Assembly: GCA_013350335.1 (NCBI GenBank)
Contig: CM023539.1
Span: 24,173,043 to 24,237,042, forward strand
DNA: 64,000 nt
Direction: 5' to 3'
Source: Chimonanthus salicifolius
Taxonomy: Eukaryota; Streptophyta; Magnoliopsida; Laurales; Calycanthaceae
Made by a program: the position numbers and the translations under genes
Notes under the pieces: generated by a model
Seen by the model: only the letters and a program-made list of their open reading frames with translations
Databases searched by the model: none
What the model was told of the DNA's origin: nothing
Shown here: piece after piece, positions 1 to 11,461 of the stretch
Position numbering within the stretch: the first letter of the stretch is position 1
How the letters are laid out: each line of letters starts with the position of its first letter

Positions 1-550
1 CCTCCATAGCCTTAAGATTCCGGACAATTTTGATACATACCTTGTCCTCGGGTATTCCTTCACCTAGAGCGTACATTTGATTAACAATGCCGCTAACTTT
101 GGAATAGAAATCGATGAAAACTTCATCCTCCCTCATTTTAATGGTGTCAAATTGATTTACGAGGATCTGAAGTTTAGACCTCTTGACTATTGAGGTGCCT
201 TTAGGGGTTCTCTTAAGAACTTCCCATGCTTTCTTTGCAGTTTTACAGGTCATGATTCTCGTGTATTTACTGTCTAAGACTGCACAATTTAGTACATTCA
301 TGGCTTTGGCATCAGTTATCTGATTAGCTTTCTCAGCAGTAGACCAAGATGCAAAGGGTTTGGGAGTCTTGGATACGATTGCGGTCTCTGCTACTGGTTT
401 TTCTTCCATGGGTTCTTGCCATCTAGTCTTTACAATATCCCCATCTGATGAATCAATGGAGAAAAAGAAACTTCTCATTTTGGCTTTCCAAGAGGTATAG
501 TTTGATCCATTGAAGTAAGGAGGTTTGCATATTACATGACTGTCTCCCAT
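1..550 (-). CDS. Ty1/copia gag, 5' part, runs off the left edge
   Basis: Read from the ATG at 548-550, this frame stays open for 183 codons to the window edge. Gag packages the retrotransposon RNA into cytoplasmic virus-like particles. The N-terminus has the copia-gag pattern YFNGSNYTSWKAKM (about residues 12-25). A helical region follows with AKKAWEVLKR and an LVNQFDTIKMREDE stretch, as in the UBN2/gag-polypeptide-of-copia family. The zinc knuckle and pol would lie beyond the edge. The start lies 55 bases downstream (minus strand) of a methionine-tRNA primer-binding site and LTR, which supports the reading. No stop or frameshift was seen, unlike every other gag or pol remnant here, so this element may be young. 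The family is a by-eye assignment; SIRE/Maximus-like is suggested by the long LTR. Confidence 0.85.
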   Translation of the reverse strand, partial: MGDSHVICKPPYFNGSNYTSWKAKMRSFFFSIDSSDGDIVKTRWQEPMEEKPVAETAIVSKTPKPFASWSTAEKANQITDAKAMNVLNCAVLDSKYTRIMTCKTAKKAWEVLKRTPKGTSIVKRSKLQILVNQFDTIKMREDEVFIDFYSKVSGIVNQMYALGEGIPEDKVCIKIVRNLKAME

Positions 551-604
551 GGTGTTTGAGCTGGGATCTACTCGGATGCTTAAATCCTTATAACGAGCAC
601 CTAA

Positions 605-615
605 CTCTGATACCA
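605..615 (-). other. Primer-binding site (initiator Met-tRNA) of the left-edge copia element
   Basis: The minus strand reads TGGTATCAGAG, the standard plant copia primer-binding site complementary to the 3' end of initiator methionine tRNA. It sits 2 bases inside the LTR end at 618 and just upstream of gag, so it fixes the LTR-internal boundary and orientation. Confidence 0.85.
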
Positions 616-617
616 AT

Positions 618-2279
618 TGAAAGTACCATTTACACGGGAGCTAGAACAATGTAATTCACCCTAGAGAGGGGGGCGGGGGGAAGAAGAGGTCAATCCAATT
701 TCATTGGTTCTTTTTAATTTTACTTGATTGATTAGTTCAAATGCAGCGGAAACAACAATTAAGAGTGTGTCTTAGCAAATGTGATTAAAACAATCAACAC
801 AAGAATTTGGCTCTAACGCCACAAACACAAGGACACAAGATATATAGTGGTTCTGTTCGCCAACCTACATCCACTGTTAGGACTCGCTCAACCTTGAGCT
901 ATACCCAAATTCACTATGTGGGGACTTACACCTTCACAATTAGATTAGGAATTCCACCTCACTCAATTCGCTGGGAATTCCACCCACTACTGTGCCAGAG
1001 ACGATGCTCTAGAGTTTTTTATAATGGTTCCAGGATACCTCCCTTTAATCCACTCTCGAGTTATAGGTTTTAAAAATGAAATTGAAAACCAAGAAGCACT
1101 TGCCCTAAAACTCTTTCTCGCTGATGTGTAGTTCTTGAAGTTCCACTAGAGTTGTGTCGTCGCTCTTTCTTCCAGTCGTTGTGTAGCAATCACAATTTGT
1201 GGGTGACAACAAAACTTGGCTAAACCAGAGCTTTCCTATTTTATAGCTTTCTCACTTGTAAACTCAATCCGAAGATTAGTTGTTTATGATATTTCTCTCC
1301 TCTTCTCTTTCTCACTTACAAACACAATCGGAAGATTAATTGTTTATGATCTTTCTTTCAAGAGTGTTGATCGTTCTTTTGAGTGTTTAACTCTTTTAAG
1401 CTCAAGGAAGATGGTAAAACGATTACCCAACACTCATATTTATAGAGGAGTTTTAACGGTCATATTGACTGTTCAGGACCGACAGGTCGGTGGCACCGAT
1501 GGGTCAGTGTTCATGTTTGTTACAGTTTAGTCACCTGACCGTTGCACATTAAATACACCCTCAATGACATCATTACTTCCTGACTGACATGTCATTGTCG
1601 TTGATGGGTCGACACTTATGGTACCGAGAGGTCGGTCCATACGATAGGCTCGTTCTGGTGCAAAGCATGCTTGACAGTAGTTTCCACTTTGGAAACCTGT
1701 TACCCAGAATGACCTGTCACCCTTTGCCGAGGGGTCGGTCTTGTATCTCTGGATCGATCTTTGATTGCTGATGTGTCTGTTTTATCGAGAGAACTTATAA
1801 GTTCCCTAGTCCAGACTTTATAAGTTTTATACCGATGAGTCGTTGACCACTAGGGGTCAATCAAGTTCATCAGAGAGGGGTCGGTGCATACGAGACTCTC
1901 GGTTAGAGGTATTTCTAGAATGACACTTCGAAGTTTCAGATTCGAGGGGTCGTTGAGATAGACTGGTTGTGCTAACAGTGAATATAATTCATATTTCCAA
2001 GTTCACTTCCAATTCACTGTTCAGCATCCTCTATAGGCATTTTATGTTTATTACCAACATATGCAACTAAGCTTAGTAGTCCTCTCTCGGGTGTGGGTTC
2101 CACCTAGGATCATCTATGACCATATATCTGTTCTTATGATTGCCATGACGACGAGCTTTGAGCTTGGTAGAGCATGATCTTCTTCCTCGACCATCTTGAG
2201 TCTTCAAACTTCTTGGTAAGTGCTTCTACCGAGTCATATAATTGACAAATAGAGACTCGGTCAAGCCGGGGCACTAACA
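618..2279 (-). mobile_element. Ty1/copia 5' LTR (copy A, about 1.66 kb)
   Basis: On the minus strand the LTR begins TGTTAGTGCC at 2279 and ends ACTTTCA at 618, immediately before the PBS. Related LTRs, all starting TGTTAGTGCC or a close variant, occur at 17586, 26255, 46965 and 52296. Copy A is closest to the one at 17586. It carries a TATA motif near its middle and a C-rich run close to its 3' end (about 661-680 as G on the plus strand). The intact gag beside it suggests it is the 5' LTR of a relatively complete element whose other LTR lies outside the window. Confidence 0.85.
1438..1445 (-). promoter_or_regulatory. Putative TATA box of copia LTR A
   Basis: The minus strand reads CTATAAAT about 840 bases into the LTR. 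The same CTCCTCTATAAAT context occurs in the copia LTR at about 18640 on the plus strand. This is the expected U3 promoter position. No transcript evidence is available. Confidence 0.5.
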
Positions 2280-2628
2280 CCAACTATTGATAAAAAACTT
2301 ACTCAAAATTTAGATGGATAGTGGATTTACTTATCTCATAGTAGTTATCAACTTCTCATGAGGATGACAATATATGATATTTTTTTTTGAAAATTTCATA
2401 TTTGAATGTATGATTTATTAAAGAAATTAATTAATTTAGATCAATCAAACTATTTTATGAAACTCTTTAAATTTGATCAATTTAGTCATGATTTTGGTCT
2501 ATAAAATCCATAGCGTTTAAAATATTGATTGAGTGTTGGGTTTGATGATTTTTCATAGACTCATTACATTCAAGTGTATGTCTCTCAATATGGCTAATGC
2601 AATGAGAAAAAGGGAGCCCATAAATAAA
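2280..2628. other. AT-rich spacer, no feature recognised
   Basis: AT-rich sequence between the copia LTR and the MITE. No coding frame, repeat match or RNA gene was recognised. Confidence 0.5.
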
Positions 2629-2856
2629 CTCCCTCCGTCCCATTTTCGTTGTTTCATTTTAAAATTTTGAATTTTTTAAGGAAATGTTTTCAAAAGGCTT
2701 ATGAACTTCTCTCCAATATCCTGTAACTCTTCCAATAAAGACAACTAAATATAGCATACCAAAGTAGATAGAGAGAGAATCAAAATAGCATATCAGACAT
2801 CTATTTTGGAAAAGTCCCAAAATGCATATGATACAACTAAATTAGGACAAAGAGAG
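2629..2856. mobile_element. Stowaway-like (Tc1/mariner) MITE, about 228 bp
   Basis: The left end begins CTCCCTCCGTCCCATTTT, the well-known terminal motif of plant Stowaway/mariner miniature elements. The right end, read in reverse, is CTCTCTTTGTCCTAATTT, and the similarity continues inward (GTTGTTTCAT against GTTGTATCAT), giving imperfect terminal inverted repeats of at least 25 bases. A TA lies directly outside the right end; the left flank is AA, so one copy of the expected TA duplication has mutated. There is no transposase, as expected for a MITE. Confidence 0.7.
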
Positions 2857-4914
2857 TACCTAATAGTGGTAGCACAAAAAAATGTGGAGGCAATATAGAA
2901 ATTACTCCTTGAAGTAGTAATGTGCACGCATTTAACATATCTGAGGAAGCCTATGAAAACAAAATAATTGGTGCAATATATGGAAATGGGACCAAATTTG
3001 GACAAAGGCCCAACTAGGGTCCAATGGATTATGGATTGGATTTAAGTTTACTTAAAGGGTCAATGGTGGTCAATTGGGCTAAGAATGGTCAAATTGGGCC
3101 CAATACCCATTTGGGACCAATGGATTAAGATAATGTAAGCTTTAGGGTAAATGGGTAAGATGAAAATGTAATTGAGCCATGGGCCCAATGGTGATCCAAT
3201 TGGAATGAATTGAATGGGTTCAATTCACCTTAGTCAATTTGAAGTTGACCAAGGTAACATGGTCCAATGGGACCCACTTCCACCTCACCAAGTGAGGTGA
3301 CGTGTGGACCTAAGGTTTGGTGGGGCCGACCACCATGGTTGAATTGGTCAACCATGGGTGGATGTATGAAGGTGAATTAAGTAAATGGAATTAAATTAAA
3401 GTGGGAATTAATTAAATTAACCTAATGAACTAATTAAGTAATTAATTAAGTTAAGTTAAAATGGTGGTCAAAAGGTGGTCAAATGGGAGACCAAGCTACC
3501 TTAGCTCTAAACACCATGAAACACATTGGACTTGGGTGGTGGTTATCTCAACCACCACCATAAAACAAGATAAATATCTAAGCTTGGTTGGTGGGAGACT
3601 TAATGTGGAGTATATCTTATTACTTTTTCATCTCATTCTCTCCACTTCTCTCATTTCATTCTCTTTCTCTCTTGCTCTCCCACACCACCGTCCCTCATCT
3701 CTAAGGAAAAAGAAGAAGAAAATTAAGAAAGGAAGAGGAGAAAAGAAGAAAGAAGAGAAGAGGTGCAAACATGGTCCACCATTCTAAGGTCAAGATCTAC
3801 CATCTTCTTCTCATCATCTCCTCCTTTCCCTCTCTCAATTCAAACCCTATTATGGCCGATCCTAAGATTGAAGGTTGTCACCATTGATCAAGCATCTTAG
3901 CCGATCAAACAAGGAGAGGAAGGAGAAAGGAGGCTAAGGAAGCTGACGGGAGTGGCAAAAGTCGGAGGAGGCGTCGGATTGTAAGTATTTTCTTAAACAA
4001 GAAATTTTGGATTTTTAGGGTTTAAGATTTGGGATTCATTTTGTAAATTTAATGGTGGCCAAATGATTTTATGCCATGGATTTTAAATCCATCAATTTGA
4101 AGGATGGAAAGTGGACAAAACCCTAATGGGTAAATTAGGGTTAGTTTAAGGAAAAATAAATGGATTAAGGAATGTAATGTAATTAAGTTATTAAGCATGG
4201 AATTATGTGGAATTGGAAGGTAATGTGTGATTTTCTTAGGGTTTTAAGGAATGGAGGACATTGTGTAATTTAAATTAATTAAGAATGGAAGCATGGAGAA
4301 TGGTTTAGAATTTTAAGTGCTTAATGATTAAATGTTGCAAATTTTAAAAGAATTATGAGGGAGTGTATGAATGATGTGAATGATTTGGTGGCCTTAAAAA
4401 GGCATGAATGGATAATGAACCCTATGGTGATCCAATGGTGGACTAATGGTTATGAATTATGGAAAAATAAATGGGAAATGTGGGTGGTGTTGATGGACCA
4501 AAAGGGGCCCAATGTTATTAGTTGTAATGGGAATATGGCTAGGTTTATGGACTTGAATGTGATTAAAAATGATGATTTAAGTGTATAAATTAAACCCTTC
4601 ATGGAAGGGCTTGTGATGGGTGAAAATGTGGTAAATAGGCCTAAGAAAATAATGGGAAATTGGGATGGACTAAGTATTTTGGAACCATGGAAAACAAATG
4701 GAGAATGTAGCTAAGTTGATGGACTCAAAATATATTTAATGTTGGTGGTTTTAGAATGTACCAAAATGAACCTAGTATTGATATTTGTAATGGACTCCAA
4801 TGTAGTAAAAGATGAAGGTTTAAGTGTGTGAATTAAACCCCTTCATGGAGGGACTTGTGATAAATTCAAATGTGTAACAATGGACCCAAGAAAAATGGGA
4901 AAAGGACACCATGA

Positions 4915-4944
4915 GTTCGGCCATGGTGTATAGCCGAACCCATG
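4915..4944 (+). repeat. Single copy of the TTCGGCCAT / GCCGAA palindrome
   Basis: GAGTTCGGCCAT, then GGTGT, then ATAGCCGAACCC forms an inverted repeat with two arm differences from the consensus. It corresponds to the core repeated about nine times in related LTRs at 23160, 43649 and 60290. Confidence 0.8.
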
Positions 4945-5802
4945 GCCCAATTGTGAGCATTTTGATGGGTTAAATTGGAGGGTGAATGATGTTTATGGCC
5001 TCCAAAGGGTATGAATGGATAATGGACTCAATGTGGTTTAAATGCATGAGCTAAACCCCATGGGAAGATTTGATGAATTGGATATTTTGAAACCATGACC
5101 CATTGTATGAACCATTTAAAGGGTTAAGTATGGGGTTTTGGATGGGTTTAAATGAATAAGGGTTAGGTGAATTAAAGGGCTAATTTTAATGATGTTATGT
5201 CATGATTAAATGGGTCATTAAGGGATTGAATTAATGATGAATTATGGGCTTAAGTAGGCATGAATGAATGAGTAATTAATCATGTAAAGGAATAGTGGCA
5301 AAAATGGTAAATATTGGCTAAAGTGAAGAAACCCACTAAGATATGATTTATGGGCTTAGAAATGGTTAAAACATGGACTAATGGTTAATATGTAATAAGG
5401 TACCGGACATCGCAAGCGGTACGCGGATCGGCGACCTGGTCTATTGGGCGGAAACGAAAGAAAGAACGCTAGTCAGTATTTGGTAGGATTCCTACCTTTT
5501 TGTAAGCCATGGATTGAGTGATGGTTTCTTTGAATTAGTTTGGAAATTATATAGTTTATTTTAAGATGGGCTTTGGATTTAATATCATCTGATGTTTTCC
5601 TCTAATTTATTTTGGTAATCATGTGGTTGTTTTTAAGATGGGTTTTGGATTTTGGTATTATGTGATGGGTTTCCATTGATTTATTTTGATAATCATGGGA
5701 TCGTTTTAAGATGGATTTTATGACTATGATTTACATATATTACATATTACATGGCATATGGCATCTACATCTCATGCATGGCATGAGAGGGATATGACAG
5801 GA

Positions 5803-6037
5803 GGATACTTATGTTGATGTTACCTTGATGAGTGCTCTGCCGTCAAGGGGGATACTTGCGTTGATGTTACCTTGATGAGTGCTTGGCCGTCAAGGGGATA
5901 CTTATGTTGATGCTACCTTGATGAGTGCTTTGCCGTCAAGGGGGATACTTGTGTTGATGTTACCTTGATGAGTGCTTGGCCGTCAAGGGGGATACTTGTG
6001 TTGATGTTTCCTTGATGAGTGCTTTGCCGTCAAGGGA
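5803..6037 (+). repeat. 47-bp tandem repeat, 5 copies, inside LTR copy 1
   Basis: Units start at about 5803, 5850, 5896, 5943 and 5990, each beginning GGATACTT and including ACCTTGATGAGTGCT and GCCGTCAAG. The period is 46-47 bp. The same repeat has 7 copies in the related LTR at 15409. Confidence 0.9.
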
Positions 6038-6658
6038 GATATGGTATCCGGATAGTAAGGATGATGGGTGGGATTCATAACACAGACACCCATGGCATGG
6101 CATTCATTCTGTGGCTTTTCGTTATAATATTATCTATATGCTTGTTATCACTAATCCATGTGTTAGCCTTACTCGGAGTCCTACTGGGCGCGTTGTCTAA
6201 CGCCCTGCTTCTACCCTAGCTGATAACGCAGGAGATGGCGGATCAGAAGGACGAGACGGGAGCCAATCTTAGGAGCTTGGACAGGCGGACCATTTACTTT
6301 ACTTAAGTTTATCTTGGGAAATGTGTATTGGTATAATTTAGCTTGTCGGACTGTATAATTCAGATTACTTGCTATATGTTGGGTTTCTATTTTGGAACGT
6401 TGAGATGTTGAGATGTTTTGGTAATATTATGAATACTATCTTCCTTTCTATCTAAAAATGGTAGGTTAGCCACTATTGTAATTTCCGCACTTACGGTAAT
6501 ATTCCACAAGCTTGCTTCCTACGTGTGAACCATTCTCCGTGGACTTCGTTCCACGCACATGTAGGGTTGGCCAGTTAAGGGCCGGGCTTTAGAAGCTCGG
6601 ACTTAACTCGCGTCGTGACGTCCGCGCCCTTTGTCACTCTACTTTTCAAAAAAAAAAA

Positions 6659-6674
6659 TATATATATATATATA
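6659..6674. repeat. (TA)n microsatellite after an A-run
   Basis: A run of A from about 6648 passes into alternating TA just before the end of LTR copy 1. The related LTRs have only the A-run here. Confidence 0.9.
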
Positions 6675-6710
6675 GACTCTGATTTTGGGTGAAAAGGGAC
6701 GGGCGTTACA

Positions 6711-7024
6711 GAAACAACGATTGGCAAAGCTATATATGCTAGCACATTTTAGTTATGATTGATGAATGATAAGCAAATGGCTATATACGCTAGTATAGTG
6801 AATGAGTTCACATTGGAGTTAGGACTAAGTCCACAAATATGCATAAATCTCTCTATCTTTCTTATGTTTGGTAGATATTAGACATGAATTGACAAACCAC
6901 TTTTGCAAACCCTTTCATTATCATGATGACGTATACTAATGTGGGGTAGAAGTCCCAACTTTAGTTCAAAATGAAATAATAGAACTAAGCCTATGACACT
7001 CCGGCTTGACTTAAGCAAAATAAG
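6711..7024. other. Spacer, no feature recognised
   Basis: AT-rich sequence with two short similar segments (the CTATATATGCTAGCA and CTATATACGCTAGTA region). No gene or known repeat was recognised. The last five bases, ATAAG, are the left target duplication of the TRIM. Confidence 0.5.
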
Positions 7025-7383
7025 AGTTGGGCTTGGGCTTCCAGCCCAAAAGACTAGCTTGATAAGTGGAGTTTCTCAGCCTCATATAATTTCCACTTTT
7101 CTCTCCCTCTCACTGATGTGGGACTCGTTCATACCCAACAATCTCCCTTCGAACGAGACTCTCCGGAGGATAAACTTCACCGGCCATCTCGTTCGACTAG
7201 GGGATTCATCTGTGACTTGGGCCCTGGCTCTGATACCACTTATTGAACTGTGGCTCTGACACCACTTGTTGGGCCGTGGCTTCCAGCCTAAAAGACTAGC
7301 CTGATAAGTGGAGTTCCCCAACCCCATATAATTTTCTCTTTTTCTCTCCCTTTCACCGATGTAGAACTCGTTCGTAACCAACA
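7025..7383 (-). mobile_element. TRIM (miniature LTR retrotransposon), 359 bp, with TSD ATAAG
   Basis: Two similar direct repeats of 116-117 bp (7025-7140 and 7267-7383) bound a 126-bp interior, with ATAAG on both outer sides (7020-7024 and 7384-7388). On the minus strand the 5' LTR (7383 to 7267) begins TGTTGG and is followed by a methionine-tRNA-type PBS (TGGTGTCAGAGCC). A purine-rich tract (GAAGGGAGAT) precedes the 3' LTR, which begins TGTTGGG at 7140. There is no coding capacity, so it must have moved using proteins from another element. The outer end of the 3' LTR reads CT instead of CA. A second PBS-like copy (TGGTATCAGAGCC) lies inside at about 7226-7238. Confidence 0.88.
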
Positions 7384-8309
7384 ATAAGTAGCTGACACGT
7401 AACCCTTTGGTGAAATAAGTCTAATTTCGACCAGATCGGTTGATTGAATCATACAAAAATACCCAACAATGTTCAGCTGAATGTATGATGAATTAAAGGA
7501 CTGTTGGCTTCTCGTTTTGATGTTTGACATCAAACCCAAACTGACGTTCCACACGGCCCACTTGCTGGCCCAAAAACCGAATGCAAACCAGCCTCTGAGT
7601 TACCAAGTTGGACTGCTAGAACACCAGCCCATTTGCTGGCTGCACGTTGACCGGTATGCAGTCCCAAACAGGTCTAAAGTTCGGTCCTTTGCTGGCCCAA
7701 ACACAGTCGCGTTGTTGGCTGACTTGGGGTGAGTTATAACCCTTAAAAAATCAGCCGAAACAAACACTAAAGGTTGGAGGATTGGTCTTAGCAATGCACT
7801 TGTCTTAGAGCCAACGGAATCACACCAAACTTTGCACTTGATTCAATCAATTTAATCAAACCAAAACTGGCCAAAGAAAAGGAACTTACATGAACATAAA
7901 AGGAGAATACACTTTACTCCAATTGCAATTATAACACAAAGCTTCACTAAACTTCTTGAACTTCAACTTTGAAGTACCAAAATATAATTCAAAATTCCAT
8001 ATATTGCATGCTCCATACGGTATAGACCTTTAAGACTCCAAAACCTAACACTAATTTAACCTTAATCATACCACAACTTTACCCTAACCTTACCCACGCC
8101 GTACCCACTCTTGAATGGCATGGAAACTAAGGCTCTTAATCCAATACAATTTGTTTACATTGACCAATAAACATAATGAAAAAAAACCATATAAAATTCA
8201 TATCTTCATGCACCAAAGGAGAAGAGTCGAAATTGGCTTGGGAGCCCAATCCAAGCTTCTCAAGTCTCTCACGCGTCCAAGCTCTCCAAGTCCGCCATGG
8301 GAGGGAGAG
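7384..8309. other. Spacer, no feature recognised
   Basis: Non-coding as far as I can tell. Short frames on both strands show no family motif. A few TTGCTGGCCCA-like words recur between about 7560 and 7700, without a clear repeat structure. Confidence 0.45.
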
Positions 8310-10666
8310 TATGAACACTGAGAAATTACCTTTTTATTATTTAATATTAGATGAATTACTCTTTATTTTGTAAATATTAGATATGTTTAATGGTGTTTTT
8401 GAGTTTTGCAGGGAATTCAAAAGAATACATGTTATGATGATTAAAATTGTGAAATAATGCAAAAAGTCGGGTCCATGTTTATTTAGCCAAAGAATCGATG
8501 CTTTGTTACCCACATGATCATGCATGATTTGCATGAAATGTATATGGTGTTGGAATATACTTGCATGTGCATGGAGTGCATAATAATTGAAGGTGGGACT
8601 TTGTGCTTTGTTTTTACATGGGATAAAGAAGTGGGATAAAAAGTTGGAAAAAGCAACTGAGCACAAGGTTTGCTTGTTTACCAAAATGTATGCATATCCA
8701 CACGTCGTGTGAACCCAACAACCAATCATATTGCTACCAGCAATAGAAAAGAAATCCAAGACAGCTGCACATGTCTATAGAAAAATAAAAATGGAAAGAA
8801 TGAATTGAACGTGCACCACCGTCCCAAGCTAGCATTGTAGAAAGATTAAAGAAAGGAAACCATCAAACTGTTCTGTTGTTTGAGAGAGTGAAAAAAAAAA
8901 AACAGCAAAAGCATGGAATTTTCGTTGGGTACAAGAACAGCCAGAAAGCAGAGTAGATCACATTCTATCGGTGGAGCTGCTATCTATGTGTGTGAAGATA
9001 GAAGGAAATACTGTTGCAAAAGAAAGGTCGAATGAAGAAGTCAGAGAAAAATTAGAATTGATGCTAGCCGATTCAACAAAGAATACAAGGAGAAAAAAAA
9101 AAAAAAAAGGTTTCCGTTTGAAGACAACAAGAAAGGGATTCGGCTAAATCCATGTGACTCAGCAGAGAAATCTATAGAAGAAGGAAATGTAAATAAGATA
9201 TGCTGCTGAACCGTATGTACAAAGAAAATATCTACTGAGATTAGAATAACAAGAGGAAGATTGGGATTATGACTCGGTAGGAGATTGAGAATGGAAAGAG
9301 AATAGATGAAAGTCAAGAAAGAAAGAAAGAAAGAAAAGGTTGTGCTGGCCGATCCTTCTACCCACTGTCCCATGAAAGGAAAAAGGAGCAGATTTGCTTG
9401 AACCGTGTAATAGAGATGGAAAATAAAGGAAGGTGGCTACAGCTGGCCAATCCTAGGATTTGCATACGTTGGAAGTCCTACAATATTGAGAGATAAGAAT
9501 AGAAAAGAGAAAAAAAGGGAATTGCTGTTCAGATTCGACTAAAATTTTATGGGTCCCTCCTGGCCTTATTTCACCTGTTCTCACCTTTATAAATTGAGCC
9601 TTCTTTGCACAATGAAAAATTGAATTTGGGCAAGGCATTGAAGGTTCTAAAGGTTGAAGAAACATAGAGAAAAAAAATATTCGACTCATGTAAGTCTTGT
9701 ATTTTTTTATTTTATTTTCTTTCTTTGATAAATTCCAAAGCAATGTAATTTCATATTCCAATTTTTGAATGAAATTTATGGTAGATTTTTTAGATTTATG
9801 GTGTTCTCAATTATTAAATATTCTATATTGATGGTTTTAAATTTATTTTAATGCCTTTTGTGAATGTTATGGAACAAATTATTTTTAAATTTTTTCAAAG
9901 AAAAGTAGAACCCCTGTTAGGATCAGTGAGACTTGACTTTTTCAGTTTAAGGTTCTTTTTAAGAACAATTTATTTTAGATTTGGAAAATACAAGTGTAAA
10001 TCCTGCTCAAGCCTAGGCTTGAATTGAAAAATTCTAATTTAATGGACGTCGTAATTTTTCTTATTAATATTTTAATGAATGATGAATTTGAATTTATATT
10101 TACTAATTCTAGAAGATTTCATAGTCTAGGCTATAATTTTATTTTTTAAATGGGATAACATGCCACCTTAGATATTTGTCTCAATTCCATTGTAACCTAT
10201 GTAAATAATTCATTATTATTGTTTTTATTTTATTCTTTATTTATTCATAAAAATCCTCGAAATGATGGAACTAGGTTAGAAATATTTTATTTGTTTCTTA
10301 ACTTTGCATTTTAAATTAGATTGAGGTTATTTAAATTCATCCCACCATTTTAATCAAATTTATAAATCAATGGTTTGTATTATAAAATTAGATCTCATAT
10401 TTTGTTCAATTCCAAAGTTAGATAATTAATTAAATATTGTTAATCTAAATCTAGAATTTTCCTAAATTAAGATTATAACTCCATGTTTTAGAAAATTTCT
10501 CATGCTTAGCTTAAATCCCAAAATTTTATTTTCTTAAATCGCGTTAATTTAATGGTACCATTTTTATTTCCACACATATATTTTGTTGATTTCCCTTGGG
10601 TACGACCTCGCCCTCATTCACTACACTATTAATTGGTTCGTGCGCTTGCGAGTTAAATTTAAAACA
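8310..10666 (+). mobile_element. Athila-like solo LTR (copy R1, about 2.36 kb)
   Basis: This stretch aligns with the LTR segments at 58045-59104 plus 62658-64000 (same orientation) and 37848-40157 (opposite). It starts near TGAACACTGAGAAATTACC and ends in CGAGTTAAATTTAAAACA. It holds a TATA motif at 9588 and a T-rich region after it. The Athila assignment is indirect: the copy at 37848 lies downstream of Athila-type integrase on the minus strand. No PBS, gag or pol adjoins this copy and I could not confirm a target duplication, so a solo LTR or fragment is likely. Confidence 0.6.
9588..9594 (+). promoter_or_regulatory. Putative TATA box of Athila-like LTR R1
   Basis: TATAAAT followed by TGAGCC. 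The equivalent position in the LTR copy at 63028 and in the inverted copy near 38910 keeps CTATAAATTGAAG, so the motif is conserved among the three copies and probably marks the U3/R promoter. Confidence 0.5.
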
Positions 10667-11461
10667 GAACAGAGATTCCTTGCCAATGTGGATTGCTATT
10701 AGGGTTTGGTCGTGTGCACTGCTTTGTGGACCCCTTCCTTCACCAATGTGGACCCCACATCATTTGTGTGGTCCCATGTCGCAAATATCGGTAGTATTAT
10801 CAATTTTACCATGTTTTTATTTACAAAATACCATTACCGCGTTAATAACGCCTATTTACCAGCACGAAAGTAAATTCTAGATAAAATTGAGATAAATGGT
10901 AATACCGCATTAACATCCCAATAAATTCTCAGTAAAATCCTTCATTTAATATATTTTTATTATCTCTTAAATATTATATTTTCTGTGGGATTTTTCCGTT
11001 AATATCCTGGTAAAAACTCAAGAATTTAAAAATATCTCAATATTACCAATTACCATTAATATCCCAAGAATTTGTGACTATGGTGGTGTCCATATGTGAT
11101 AGGCCTACCAACCAATAGCTTTCATTAGTTATTTTTTCATTGACCTTGCCATCGTTGAAGCTTTTGTGGTAGTCCATAGAAAATGACACAATATCATGAT
11201 CTATAGAGTCCTCGGTGATGGCACATCAGAAGGGCATCGTCAGGAGCCTTTGCTGGCACTATTAGGAAAAGTAATGGAGCCATGACCTCAAAAAGCCTTG
11301 GATATGCTTTTGGCGCCTATCTTGTTTCAATTATTTCCTTTAGAACATGAGGAACACAAATGTCATCTCGAGTTTAAGTACATGTTAGGTCACCAGCAGT
11401 CGTCCATGAGCAGAAATACACCATAACTGCTCATACTTGAGCAAAGGTAGCACCGAGGCAA
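10667..11461. other. No recognised gene; interior of, or flank to, the next element
   Basis: Mixed AT-rich sequence. About 10740-11080 has recurring ATACCATTA and TAATATCC words. From about 11100 the sequence may belong to the minus-strand element whose LTR is at 12307, but no gag or pol motif could be read. Confidence 0.4.

Larger units (their letters stand above)
2976..6710 (+). mobile_element. Tekay/Del-type LTR, solo, 5'-truncated (LTR copy 1)
   Basis: From about 2976 the sequence aligns with the complete LTR at 12387-16450. The first 90 or so bases, including the TGTAA start, are missing. It ends GGGCGTTACA at 6710. The last 200 bases contain a GC-rich block (about 6510-6640) found in all six LTRs of this family in the window, then an A-run and TA repeat. 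A 47-bp tandem repeat lies at 5803. No gag, pol or PBS adjoins either side, so it is a solo LTR remnant. The family is assigned from the copy at 21861-25531, which is linked to chromovirus-type RT. Confidence 0.75.

Noticed and set aside
3461..3787. 108-codon frame ending in a Lys/Glu-rich tail
   Set aside because: It is inside LTR copy 1. The equivalent frame in copy 2 (13134-13460) is shifted, and the tail reflects an AG-rich tract rather than conserved coding.
5803..6037. Regularly spaced repeats resembling a CRISPR array
   Set aside because: The 47-bp units are contiguous with no unique spacers and lie inside a plant LTR.
7226..7266. tRNA-like sequences (CTCTGATACCA)
   Set aside because: These are complements of the methionine-tRNA 3' end used as primer-binding sites, not tRNA genes; no cloverleaf is present.
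8337..8759. 140-codon open frame on the minus strand
   Set aside because: Lies wholly inside Athila-like LTR R1, is not preserved in R3, and shows no family motif.
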